A DNA stretch of 64,000 bases from Roseiconus lacunae (GCF_008312935.1 NZ_VSZO01000001.1:1116001-1180000); one strand, 5' to 3'. Shown: positions 22,846 through 29,855, counted from the stretch's first letter. The notes: generated from the letters alone by a model not told the origin. Translations and numbers: made by a program.

Positions 22846-22961
22846 GCCTCGGCGGCGTTAGGAGCGAGCGAACAAATGGATCCTGCGTTCACCATTCGAA
22901 ATGATCGCTCAGATTGTCCTGATCTGACAGCTCGTACTTCACATCAACTCCGCTCCGAGGC
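22846..22961 (+). ncRNA. Candidate structured RNA between tRNA-Arg and the SPFH gene
   Basis: No ORF here. Ends pair as a 7-bp stem (GCCTCGG/CCGAGGC). Inside, GAGCGA pairs with TCGCTC around a small AATGG/CCATT hairpin, and CAGAT pairs with ATCTG. The branched, acceptor-like closing stem is reminiscent of a large tRNA-like fold. It could equally be an untranslated leader for the SPFH gene. Confidence 0.35.
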
Positions 22962-23017
22962 GCCATTCACTTAACCATTCCAAATCATCAATCACGCAAA
23001 CCGACAGGAGGTGCAAC

Positions 23018-23893
23018 ATGATGATTAGCGGTGCTCGACGAGAGTTCATCATTAAGGACACCCACCGCGGTTTGTACTACGAAGATGGTAAGCTGACGAA
23101 GATCCTCGAGGCGGGACACTACAAGATTCCGCCACGCAAGCGATTCTTCAGAAAGCTGCCGACCGTCGAGTGCATGCTGGTTGATGTTCGTGAGCGAGAG
23201 CTGACGATCAAGGGCCAGGAAATCTTGACGGCTGACAAGGTGGCTATCCGAGTCAGCATTCTGGTGCAGTTCCGTGTGACGGATCCAAAGGCTGCGATCC
23301 ATACGGTCGATAGCTTTGAGGACCGACTGTACAGCGACGTTCAGCTTGCGGCGCGACGTTCACTAGCGTCGATGACGCTGGAGGAAATCCTGACGAACCG
23401 AAACCGGCTGAGTGAGGATATTCTGTCCGACGTCACGGAATCAGCCGGCAGCTACGGTGTGACGATCAGGCGAGCTGACGTGAAGGACTTGATCTTCCCA
23501 GGAAACCTGCAGGAGATCATGAACCGCGTTCTGGCCGCCGAGCGACACAGCCAGGCTCAACTGGTCGAAGCACGCACGCGTGCGGAAGTCGAGCAGATTG
23601 AGGCGGAGTCTCGAGCGGAGATCACGCGACGCGATGCCCAGGCGGATGCCGAAGCGCGACGACTGCGTGAGCAGGCCGAAGCGGAAGCGACGCGTTCTAA
23701 GGCGGAAGCCGAAACGCAAGCGTACGCAGAACGCGTTAAGGCAGCCGAGGCACTGGAAGGCCATCCGGCACTGCTGCGACTGGCTGAACTCGAAACGCTG
23801 CGTGAACTGGCCAAGAACGGCAACGCGCGACTGTACCTCGGTCTCGACCGGGTCAGTCTGAACGGAACGGATTCAGGAAAGCACGATTCGTGA
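23018..23893 (+). CDS. SPFH/band-7 domain protein
   Basis: 291 aa; strong Shine-Dalgarno AGGAGGTG precedes ATG 23018. SPFH domain about residues 10-190 (YYEDGKLTKILEAGHYKIPP, LLTADKVAIRVSILVQFRVT-like segment EILTADKVAIRVSILVQF, YSDVQLAARRSLASMTLEEI, YGVTIRRADVKDLIFPGNLQ). Residues ~175-250 form an Ala/Glu/Arg coiled coil, as in flotillin/stomatin-type oligomers. There is no N-terminal transmembrane segment, so membrane association is uncertain. It lies within the tRNA array and has its own terminator, suggesting an independent or stress-related unit. Confidence 0.85.
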   Translation: MMISGARREFIIKDTHRGLYYEDGKLTKILEAGHYKIPPRKRFFRKLPTVECMLVDVRERELTIKGQEILTADKVAIRVSILVQFRVTDPKAAIHTVDSFEDRLYSDVQLAARRSLASMTLEEILTNRNRLSEDILSDVTESAGSYGVTIRRADVKDLIFPGNLQEIMNRVLAAERHSQAQLVEARTRAEVEQIEAESRAEITRRDAQADAEARRLREQAEAEATRSKAEAETQAYAERVKAAEALEGHPALLRLAELETLRELAKNGNARLYLGLDRVSLNGTDSGKHDS

Positions 23894-23921
23894 TGGAAGC
23901 GGATCTTGTATTCGATTCAAG

Positions 23922-23958
23922 CAGGACCGGTGACCCGTTCATCGGTCCTGCGATTTTT
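23922..23958 (+). terminator. Terminator after the SPFH gene
   Basis: CAGGACCGGTGA pairs with TCATCGGTCCTG, then CGATTTTT. It ends one base before the next tRNA gene. Confidence 0.7.
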
Positions 23959-23959
23959 C

Positions 23960-24031
23960 GTCCTTGGAGTGTGCCGGACAGCACGCGACCGTGCGAAGGT
24001 CGTAGATCAGGTTCGATTCCTGGCGAGGACG
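23960..24031 (+). tRNA. tRNA-Arg (GCG), second copy
   Basis: Acceptor GTCCTTG/CGAGGAC, anticodon arm CGACC-GTGCGAA-GGTCG, T arm TCAGG-TTCGATT-CCTGG. Near-duplicate of 22687-22759, which implies local duplication across the SPFH gene. Confidence 0.88.
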
Positions 24032-24060
24032 CTTAACACTTATAATTGACGCCAATACAA

Positions 24061-24585
24061 ATGGAGAACACGACGCAAAACCAAACGATTGCTTGCCTCG
24101 ACGTGGGCTACACGGATAGTGCAGCGCGAGCGGCATGCGTTGTCATTGACGACTGGCACACTTCGATCCCAGTCGCCGAGCATGTAGCGATGATCCATGA
24201 GGTGAAAGAGTATCAGCCGGGCGAATTCTACCGTCGAGAGCTGCCGTGCATCCAAGCGGTACTCGCAAAACTGAATCGACCACTGACTTGCATCGTGGTC
24301 GACGGCTACGTTTGGCTGGATGGAAATGGCCGTCCCGGATTGGGGGCTCATCTCTACGAGTCGCTCGATCGCAAAATTCCCGTGATCGGTGTCGCGAAGA
24401 ACCCGTTCAAAGACACGGACCACGCCACTGAGCTTCGCCGCGGCGAGAGCGATCGCCCACTTTACATTACGGCAGTTGGACTTCCGATCACCCAAGCAGT
24501 TCTGAACATCGGCGCCATGCATGGCCCACATCGACTGCCAACGATTTTGAAACGTGTTGATCAACTAAGCCGTGGTGGAAATTAG
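24061..24585 (+). CDS. nfi: Endonuclease V family protein
   Basis: 174 aa from ATG 24061. Matches endonuclease V: CLDVGYTDSAARAACVVIDD (catalytic Asp near the N-terminus), EYQPGEFYRRELPCIQAVLA, CIVVDGYVWLDGNGRPGLGA (second Asp) and IPVIGVAKNPFKDT. The family cleaves near deoxyinosine in DNA, and some members act on inosine in RNA, including modified tRNA. It is slightly short. Placement between tRNA-Arg and tRNA-Cys makes an RNA-inosine substrate an attractive but unproven idea. Confidence 0.85.
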   Translation: MENTTQNQTIACLDVGYTDSAARAACVVIDDWHTSIPVAEHVAMIHEVKEYQPGEFYRRELPCIQAVLAKLNRPLTCIVVDGYVWLDGNGRPGLGAHLYESLDRKIPVIGVAKNPFKDTDHATELRRGESDRPLYITAVGLPITQAVLNIGAMHGPHRLPTILKRVDQLSRGGN

Positions 24586-24710
24586 CGAACCCAATCGCTC
24601 ACCAAGAGTCTTAATCGTCAACTTGTTTCCATCCGAAGCCAATCGCAGATTTTGGAGTGGACCGATGCGATACAAAAACGAGCACAACGAAGACCATTGC
24701 TTTCGAGCCG

Positions 24711-24878
24711 ATGAGTAAACGCCGACGCGGCTTCCCCTCTGAGACTCACGTCAAGTGTGGAAAGCGAATCGTCCACGGCGACAAACAACTCGAAGAAAAG
24801 CTTGGACGCAATGATCCCTGCCCATGCGGCAGCGGCCTGCGATTCAAACGATGTTGCATCAAGTCGGGCCACTTTTGA
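24711..24878 (+). CDS. SEC-C motif small zinc-binding protein
   Basis: 55 aa from ATG 24711. The C-terminus is a clear SEC-C motif ([18 protein letters not shown]), the zinc-binding tail found at the end of SecA and in many stand-alone proteins. The N-terminus is basic ([18 protein letters not shown]). Probable adaptor or nucleic-acid/ribosome-associated peptide. Located between endonuclease V and tRNA-Cys. Confidence 0.8.
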   Translation: MSKRRRGFPSETHVKCGKRIVHGDKQLEEKLGRNDPCPCGSGLRFKRCCIKSGHF

Positions 24879-24948
24879 TGGCTCCAATCGCGACGACTAC
24901 TTTTAGAGACAAGGACTGAAATATGTCCGTCGCATCGGCGGACAACAA

Positions 24949-25019
24949 AACGCTGGAGCCAGATGGCCAGGCAACCGGCTGCAACCCGGTCGAAGTGGGT
25001 TCGACTCCCACCAGCGTTT
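24949..25019 (+). tRNA. tRNA-Cys (GCA)
   Basis: Acceptor AACGCTG/CAGCGTT, anticodon arm ACCGG-CTGCAAC-CCGGT, T arm GTGGG-TTCGACT-CCCAC. Last conventional tRNA of the array; the first Y-RNA-like unit begins 5 bp later. Confidence 0.9.
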
Positions 25020-25024
25020 CTGAC

Positions 25025-25091
25025 GAATCGACTGCAGGCTTGGATTACATATTGCTAATGTGAACCATCTGAGCTGTTACCTCGTCGATCC
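25025..25091 (+). ncRNA. Y RNA-like unit 1 (short, no tRNA-like domain)
   Basis: Closing stem ATCGAC/GTCGAT. Conserved 5' motif (GACTGC-AGG-CTTGGATTACAT, written with breaks) and 3' motif ACCTCGTC. The interior contains only a small hairpin (ACAT-ATTGCTA-ATGT). At about 67 nt it resembles a minimal Ro60-binding stem. Same strand as the tRNAs and Ro60. Confidence 0.6.
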
Positions 25092-25107
25092 GTCGCAAAC
25101 CAACAAT

Positions 25108-25274
25108 GCTTGAACTGCCGTTTGGGTCTACATATGAGGAGCCTAAGGTAGCGATGTCGGGCGACCGGCTAGTGAACGTCACCGGAGTCTCTCGCAGACA
25201 AAGGTGCCAGTCAACGATCGGCGAAAGCCGAAAACGGACGCTCCTAAACGACTCAACAACCACTTCGTTCAAGC
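25108..25274 (+). ncRNA. Y RNA-like unit 2 (long, non-tRNA interior)
   Basis: Eight-bp closing stem GCTTGAAC/GTTCAAGC, in which the usual GAC/GTC is replaced by AAC/GTT, a compensatory change. Conserved 5' motif CTGCCGTTTGGGTCTACAT and 3' motif ACTTCGTT. The interior has AGGAGC/GCTCCT and CGGC-GAAA-GCCG stems and no T loop. Confidence 0.6.
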
Positions 25275-25283
25275 GTAAAACAC

Positions 25284-25405
25284 GGCGACTGCCGGTTCGG
25301 AATACATGCTAACCAATGTGCCGTCCAGTGAGTCTGGCAACAACGTTCGCGTCGTTGGTGGGTTCGATTCCCACACGTTTGTGATCTGACCAATACCTCG
25401 TCGCC
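25284..25405 (+). ncRNA. Y RNA-like unit 3 (tRNA arms in normal order)
   Basis: Closing stem GGCGAC/GTCGCC, 5' motif CTGCCGGTTCGGAATACAT, 3' motif ACCTCGTC. The interior has a D-like hairpin CCAG-TGAGT-CTGG, an anticodon-like arm CAACG-TTCGCGT-CGTTG and a T arm GTGGG-TTCGATT-CCCAC, but no clear acceptor stem. Not permuted, unlike the following units. Confidence 0.65.
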
Positions 25406-25414
25406 ACCCATACA

Positions 25415-25555
25415 CAACTGACTGCCGATTCGGAGTACATAGGGTTCTGTGGTCGAAAGACCTTGCGGGTTCGAATCCCGTCTGCGATCCACGATCGCAG
25501 TGGTGCAATTGGAAGACACGCGGAAAAAAGCCTCTGGTCAACACCTCGTCGGTTG
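25415..25555 (+). ncRNA. Y RNA-like unit 4 with circularly permuted tRNA-like domain
   Basis: Eight-bp closing stem CAACTGAC/GTCGGTTG. 5' motif CTGCCGATTCGGAGTACAT, 3' motif ACCTCGTC. In order: hairpin GGTC-GAAA-GACC in the anticodon-arm position, T arm GCGGG-TTCGAAT-CCCGT, acceptor CTGCGAT-CCACG-ATCGCAG closed as a hairpin with CCA in its loop, then a D-like GTG...CAC arm. The tRNA is read 3' half first. Confidence 0.8.
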
Positions 25556-25573
25556 CTTTTGAAACACGAACAT

Positions 25574-25692
25574 GGCGACTGCCAGTTTGGAATACATTGA
25601 TTAAGACACGTGCCTGCACGAGAAGCGGGTTCGAGTCCCGTCCAGCATCGCTGGTCGTCTATCTGATGCTTCTGAACGATGACTTCGTCGCC
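25574..25692 (+). ncRNA. Y RNA-like unit 5 with degenerate permuted tRNA-like domain
   Basis: Closing stem GGCGAC/GTCGCC, 5' motif CTGCCAGTTTGGAATACAT, 3' motif ACTTCGTC. The interior has CGTG-CCTG-CACG hairpin, T arm GCGGG-TTCGAGT-CCCGT and a shortened acceptor hairpin CCAGC-ATC-GCTGG. The D arm is replaced by a TCGT...ACGA stem. Confidence 0.75.
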
Positions 25693-25701
25693 ACCCATAC
25701 A

Positions 25702-25832
25702 CGATTGACTGCCAGGTTGGACTACATCACGCGACGGTCGCGGGTTCGAATCCCGCCAAAGCGAATCTTTGGATCGCTTTGTAGCTCAGTGGGTAGAGCA
25801 TCGAACTGTCTGATCGATAACTTCGTTGATCG
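25702..25832 (+). ncRNA. Y RNA-like unit 6 with circularly permuted tRNA-like domain
   Basis: Closing stem CGATTGAC/GTTGATCG. 5' motif CTGCCAGGTTGGACTACAT, 3' motif ACTTCGTT. T arm GCGGG-TTCGAAT-CCCGC is followed by acceptor CAAAGCG, an 11-nt loop and its perfect complement CGCTTTG, then TA and a textbook D arm GCTC-AGTGGGTA-GAGC. A hairpin ATCGA...TCGAT follows the D arm. Confidence 0.85.
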
Positions 25833-25886
25833 TATTTACAAATCCATGAGCGAACGCCCTGCGCGGGATGCTCAAACAAAACACGA

Positions 25887-26010
25887 CTGACTGCCGAGTT
25901 GGAGTACATCGACTGTTAATCGAAGGATGCGGGTTCGAGTCCCGTCGGTTTGGCCAAGCCGAGCCGTAGCTCAATTGGGAGAGCTTATCTCTGACACATC
26001 ACTTCGTCAG
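25887..26010 (+). ncRNA. Y RNA-like unit 7 with circularly permuted tRNA-like domain
   Basis: Closing stem CTGAC/GTCAG. 5' motif CTGCCGAGTTGGAGTACAT, 3' motif ACTTCGTC. An anticodon-like TCGA-CTGTTAA-TCGA arm (GTT) and T arm GCGGG-TTCGAGT-CCCGT come first. Acceptor CGGTTTG, then GCCAAG (discriminator plus CCA), then CGAGCCG (7 pairs with two wobbles), TA and D arm GCTC-AATTGGGA-GAGC. Confidence 0.85.
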
Positions 26011-26156
26011 CCGTTTTCATTTTCATTTGCTCGTGAGAGTAACCATGCGTGTGCAATTTCAATTCTTCGCCATTAGGACATCCGGCGCCGAGTAATCGGG
26101 TGTCGAGCGAAGGCGATCTGCACATTCAAAACTACTTTCATCAAGTGATATGAATC

Positions 26157-26522
26157 ATGGAAACCACAACCGAAACCAACTTCGCGACGAACGTGGCAGC
26201 ACGCGTCGCTGGAGAAGACATCAAACCAGGAGACTACGTCACCGCGTTGACGGAGATCTACGAATTGCCATCCTTCCTGTGGTGCTGCACCAGCAGCACG
26301 CTTGCGGCGGACGAACCGGTTCGATCGGTCTACAAAGCCCGTGACGCTGGCCAGCCCAGCAAAGTTGTCGCCGTCTGCTTGCCGTTCGTTTACACCAAGC
26401 AAGCGAGAGGCGGTACCGCGATCTTCGACATCCGCAAACACCAGCTCGTCCGGCTCGACCGAGGCACTGGTCGCAAGGTGTGGAAGCGATTGAGGAAGAA
26501 CTTAAAGAAGAAACGGAAATAG
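26157..26522 (+). CDS. Small hypothetical protein between Y RNA-like units 7 and 8
   Basis: 121 aa from ATG 26157. The N-terminal half is a beta-rich segment (DIKPGDYVTALTEIYELPSF, CTSSTLAADEPVRSVYKARD, VVAVCLPFVYTKQARGGTAI). The C-terminus is strongly basic (GTGRKVWKRLRKNLKKKRK), which would suit RNA or ribosome binding. Family not recognised. It sits inside the Y-RNA array, which makes a role with those RNAs plausible but unproven. Confidence 0.65.
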   Translation: METTTETNFATNVAARVAGEDIKPGDYVTALTEIYELPSFLWCCTSSTLAADEPVRSVYKARDAGQPSKVVAVCLPFVYTKQARGGTAIFDIRKHQLVRLDRGTGRKVWKRLRKNLKKKRK

Positions 26523-26532
26523 CAAGCGCGCA

Positions 26533-26737
26533 CGATCGACTGCCGATTCGGAGTACATGCTTCAGGAGCCGGGTGTCGTGGGTTCGAGTCCCACCGGCCC
26601 AATTTGAGTCTCGAGCTGTGAGTCGCGAGGCCTGAGTGAATTTGCTCAAGTCTCAATACTCGGGTCTTGAGACTTTTCCAGGGCCGTAGCTCAGTGGTAG
26701 AGCACCGTAAATCCTCTGATCACAACTTCGTCGATCG
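26533..26737 (+). ncRNA. Y RNA-like unit 8 with permuted tRNA-like domain and expanded acceptor loop
   Basis: Closing stem CGATCGAC/GTCGATCG (8 bp). 5' motif CTGCCGATTCGGAGTACAT, 3' motif ACTTCGTC. T arm GTGGG-TTCGAGT-CCCAC, acceptor CGGCCC with GGGCCG, then TA and D arm GCTC-AGTGGTA-GAGC. The acceptor hairpin loop is ~80 nt and self-complementary (GAGTCTCGAG/CTCGGGTC-type repeats), so a small element seems inserted there. Confidence 0.8.
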
Positions 26738-26840
26738 CGTTTTATTTTCCAAAGCTGCATCACAACCAACAAGCGAACACATTCGACTGCCGGAGTGAAG
26801 CACAACGGAAGTTTGAATTGGGAAGAGTGAATGGTGAAAG

Positions 26841-27188
26841 CTATTCCCGGACTTTCTTGACGATCGTCGTAAGAATCGCGATGAGTTCGTTGCATTCCCC
26901 CATCAGCGGCTTCAGCCGATCGGCCGGAACAATATCCGATTCGGCGATCAACCTTAGCCAATACAACGTTTCCCTAGCCTCACGACATGCAATGTTGCAC
27001 TTCAACGCGAAATCCTTGCGGCTGTGACTCGCTTGGCCTTCTTCGATGTTGGCCCCAACAGACGTTCCTGACCGAATCAATTGCCGACCAAGAGTCTACG
27101 AAACGCCACGCTGTTCTTCGAGCAGTTGGCAGAGTTTCACAATGCGCTTGGCAAATTCGAAAGTTCGATCTGGCAGGTCCGTTTTCAT
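26841..27188 (-). pseudogene. Four-helix bundle (23S rRNA intervening-sequence-type) protein with in-frame TAG
   Basis: From ATG 27188 the frame reads MKTDLPDRTFEFAKRIVKLC, then TAG at 27098-27096, then TLGRQLIRSGTSVGANIEEG and CREARETLYWLRLIAESDIV. This is the full-length four-helix bundle family (about 115 aa) split by one stop where homologs have a residue. It could be a pseudogene, or only the 79-aa downstream part may be made. Antisense between the last Y RNA-like unit and Ro60. Confidence 0.8.
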
Positions 27189-27253
27189 AGGAACGAGGTT
27201 ACAGGTTTTCCTCTTCTTTCACAATTCACTCTTCATCATTCCAACTTCATATC

Positions 27254-28903
27254 ATGGTTAGCAAGAGTCTGTTTTCAAGCATCACGAGCGTTCTACCACG
27301 AGCACTGGCTGTCAACGAAGCTGGCGGTCCGGCGTACAAGTTCCCGGCAAAGCATGCGCTCGCGCAGCTTGCGGCTACCGGTACGTTCGGAAACGTGTTC
27401 TACGCGACGGCCTCGGATCAGCTTGACCAACTGCGAAAGCTGATCGACCAGGTCGACGACAACGAGTTCCTGGCAAAGCTGGCGGTCTACTCACGTGAGC
27501 GTGCTTACATGAAGGATATGCCGGCGGCGCTGCTCGTCACGCTGTCGACTCGCGACACGGCTCTGATGCACAAGGTCTTTGACCGAGTCGCTGACAACGG
27601 TCGCGTTCTGCGCACGGTGTTCCAGATGGTTCGTTCAGGACAGTTTGGTCGCAAGGGTCTGTCGTCTTCGCTTCAGCGTGCGTTCCAGCGTTGGCTGAAC
27701 GAGGCTTCGACAGGCAAGCTGCTGTCAAGCTCGATCGGTAACGATCCGAGCCTGCGCGACGTCCTGCGAATGGCACGTCCGACGCCGAAGGATGACGCTC
27801 GTCGAGCGTTGTTTGGTTGGCTGACCGATAAGGAAGTCGACAAGTGGGCTCCGGCAACGGAAGCTGACTTGCCGGCCGAGGTTCAGTCACTGAAGGCGTT
27901 CCGGGCTGCGGAGACCGAAGAGGCTCAGGCGTTGATCGCTGGCGACTTTCCAACATCAGTTCGATGGGACTTGCTGGCCGACTCGGCCAAGGGTCCGATC
28001 GTCTGGAAGGCAATTGCCCGCCAGATGGGACCACAGGCACTGCGCATGAACCTGAACACGCTGTTGCGTCACGACGTTTTCAAGAATGGTAACCGACCCG
28101 ACGAGGCAATGATCGATTACGTTGCCGGCCGCATCGCGGATCCGGAGGCGATTCGACGTTCACGTCAGTTCCCATACCAGTTCTTGGCGGCGCACCTGAA
28201 CGCTGCGGATGAAGTTCCACACAAGATCACGTCAGCGTTGCATGACGCGGCGGAGATCGCATGTGGCAACATTCCACAGCTACCGGCGCCGGTCATCATC
28301 GGTCTGGATACGTCTGGATCGATGGGATGCTCGGTGACGGGATGGCAAGGCCGAGGTCGCGCGTCGAAAATGCGTTGCGTTGACGTCGCCGCGTTGTTCG
28401 CAGCAGCGATCCTGCGTCGTAACCCGGACAGCGTCGTCATTCCGTTCGACACGCAAGCTTACACGGCGAATATCGATCCAAGCGATTCGATCCTGAGTCT
28501 GTCGGCACGGCTGTCGAAGTACGGTGGCGGCGGAACGGATGTGTCGTTGCCGTTGGTCGAGGCCAACAAGCGTTACGCAAAGCGTACGTTTGCGGGAATC
28601 GTCCTGGTCAGCGACAACGAAAGCTGGATCAACTCGGGACGTGTCTACGGATACGGCCGAGGCGGTTCGACTGGCGTCATGACCGAATGGGAGAAGTTTA
28701 AGAAGACGCAAGCAGCGGCCGGCATCGCCGATCCGAAGTTGGTCTGCATCGACATCGCCCCATACGGCAACACGCAAGCACCCGATCGACAGGACATCCT
28801 GAACATCGGAGGCTTCAGCGACGCCGTGTTCAACGTCGTTAGTAGCTTCCTAGAGTCCGACACCAACCGCTTCGTCCGCGAGGTCGAAGCCGTTGAGCTG
28901 TAG
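27254..28903 (+). CDS. rsr: Ro60/Rsr-type TROVE domain RNA-binding protein
   Basis: 549 aa. TROVE HEAT-repeat ring about residues 20-335 ([65 protein letters not shown]-like segment [20 protein letters not shown]). The C-terminal von Willebrand A domain ~345-540 has an intact MIDAS ([31 protein letters not shown]). Ro60 binds Y RNAs on its outer surface and ends of misfolded RNAs in its pore; in Deinococcus the Y RNA tethers it to PNPase. The eight Y RNA-like units upstream are its natural candidate ligands. No obvious Shine-Dalgarno. A strong terminator follows. Confidence 0.92.
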   Translation: MVSKSLFSSITSVLPRALAVNEAGGPAYKFPAKHALAQLAATGTFGNVFYATASDQLDQLRKLIDQVDDNEFLAKLAVYSRERAYMKDMPAALLVTLSTRDTALMHKVFDRVADNGRVLRTVFQMVRSGQFGRKGLSSSLQRAFQRWLNEASTGKLLSSSIGNDPSLRDVLRMARPTPKDDARRALFGWLTDKEVDKWAPATEADLPAEVQSLKAFRAAETEEAQALIAGDFPTSVRWDLLADSAKGPIVWKAIARQMGPQALRMNLNTLLRHDVFKNGNRPDEAMIDYVAGRIADPEAIRRSRQFPYQFLAAHLNAADEVPHKITSALHDAAEIACGNIPQLPAPVIIGLDTSGSMGCSVTGWQGRGRASKMRCVDVAALFAAAILRRNPDSVVIPFDTQAYTANIDPSDSILSLSARLSKYGGGGTDVSLPLVEANKRYAKRTFAGIVLVSDNESWINSGRVYGYGRGGSTGVMTEWEKFKKTQAAAGIADPKLVCIDIAPYGNTQAPDRQDILNIGGFSDAVFNVVSSFLESDTNRFVREVEAVEL

Positions 28904-28923
28904 GACGAAAGGTTAAATATCGA

Positions 28924-28961
28924 AACGCCCGTGACGGAAATCTCTGTCGCGGGCGTTTTTC
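28924..28961 (+). terminator. Rho-independent terminator after Ro60
   Basis: ACGCCCGTGAC pairs with GTCGCGGGCGT and is followed by TTTTT, 20 bp after the stop. Confidence 0.8.
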
Positions 28962-28962
28962 T

Positions 28963-29029
28963 GTAGTGGACGAGGCGACGAGTCCCTCTCTTTCCCTTCC
29001 CCGCAGGGATTCGTCGCCTCATCCACTAC
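28963..29029. repeat. REP-like palindrome type B
   Basis: GTAGTGGACGAGGCGACGAG... pairs with its near-complement ending CGTCGCCTCATCCACTAC. The same core occurs at 32544, 33214 (inside a gene) and 54268. Probably a miniature palindromic element mobilised in trans. Confidence 0.75.
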
Positions 29030-29062
29030 GTCGGCATGCGTGAACCCTTTAGAATGTTGAAC

Positions 29063-29617
29063 ATGGCTCACAACGATAAACTCGTCTCCACCAGCAAGTT
29101 CCTCAGCTTGGTCCTTCGCCATCGGCCCGAAGTGATTGGTGCAAAGCTAGACCCTGAAGGTTGGCTCTGCATCGACGAATTGATTGCCCAAGCAAACTCC
29201 CATGGAAAGGCACTAACGCAGGAGCTGCTGCACGAAGTGGTCGCTACAAATGACAAGAAGCGTTTCGCCTTGAGCGACGATGGCTTGCGAATCCGCGCTA
29301 GCCAGGGCCACTCGGTATCAGGCGTCGAACTCAATCTCGAACAGAAAACGCCTCCCGAGATTCTCTACCACGGAACGGTCGCGGCTTTCCTTGACACCAT
29401 CCGCGTTACTGGTCTGCAAAAGCGATCACGTCACCACGTCCATCTTTCGCCGGATCAAGAAACCGCGACGAAGGTCGGCTCGCGGCGAGGCAAGCCTATC
29501 ATCCTGAGAGTGGCTGCCGAAACCATGCATCGTGACGGCCACCAATTCTACCTTTCCGCCAATGGCGTCTGGCTCGTCGACGCCGTGCCGGCATCTTATC
29601 TGACTTTTCCGGAATGA
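29063..29617 (+). CDS. kptA: RNA 2'-phosphotransferase (KptA/Tpt1)
   Basis: 184 aa from ATG 29063 (in-frame ATGs at 29036 and 29054 are alternatives). Family motifs: LVSTSKFLSLVLRHRPEVIG, LDPEGWLCIDELIAQA, KKRFALSDDGLRIRASQGHS, ILYHGTVAAFLDTIRVTGLQ and HVHLSPDQETATKVGSRRGK. KptA transfers an internal RNA 2'-phosphate to NAD, giving ADP-ribose 1'',2''-cyclic phosphate and nicotinamide. In bacteria its substrate is unclear; beside Ro60, Y RNAs and tRNAs a role in RNA repair is plausible. A macro-domain gene follows. Confidence 0.92.
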   Translation: MAHNDKLVSTSKFLSLVLRHRPEVIGAKLDPEGWLCIDELIAQANSHGKALTQELLHEVVATNDKKRFALSDDGLRIRASQGHSVSGVELNLEQKTPPEILYHGTVAAFLDTIRVTGLQKRSRHHVHLSPDQETATKVGSRRGKPIILRVAAETMHRDGHQFYLSANGVWLVDAVPASYLTFPE

Positions 29618-29644
29618 ATGATCGATTAGGGGGCGTGCCGAGCT

Positions 29645-29855
29645 GTGCGTGTGCAATTGAAACGCGGAGTAGCGGAGGTGCGGAGCATCGCGGAGGATGG
29701 GAAGCTTGATTTGTTTGAAAGCGGTGGGTGAATGTCGAAGAATTGATCTATCACGGTCTACGAGCCTCTGAATATCGGGCCGGAACGGAGCAGCTATCAG
29801 CAGCAATTTCTTTCTCCGCAATTCTCCGCTCCTCCGCGCCAAACTCCCGGCCTTG
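29645..29855. repeat. GCGGAG-type inverted repeat pair
   Basis: GAAACGCGGAGTAGCGGAGG... near 29660 is matched by the inverse (CTCCGCAATTCTCCGCTCCTCCGCG) near 29817. Two more pairs flank the GxxExxY gene. The stretch 29618-29989 has no convincing gene. Confidence 0.55.

Noticed and set aside
25702-25960. Intron-containing tRNAs (5' half, intron, next unit's 3' half)
   Set aside because: The 5' acceptor strand CGCTTTG pairs perfectly with the upstream CAAAGCG of its own unit but not with the downstream unit's CGGTTTG, so the permuted reading fits better. No group I intron core motifs were found.
26783-26806. A ninth Y RNA-like 5' motif (CGACTGCCGGAGTGAAGCAC)
   Set aside because: It lacks the ANTACAT continuation, and no matching 3' strand ACYTCGTY with a complementary stem follows.
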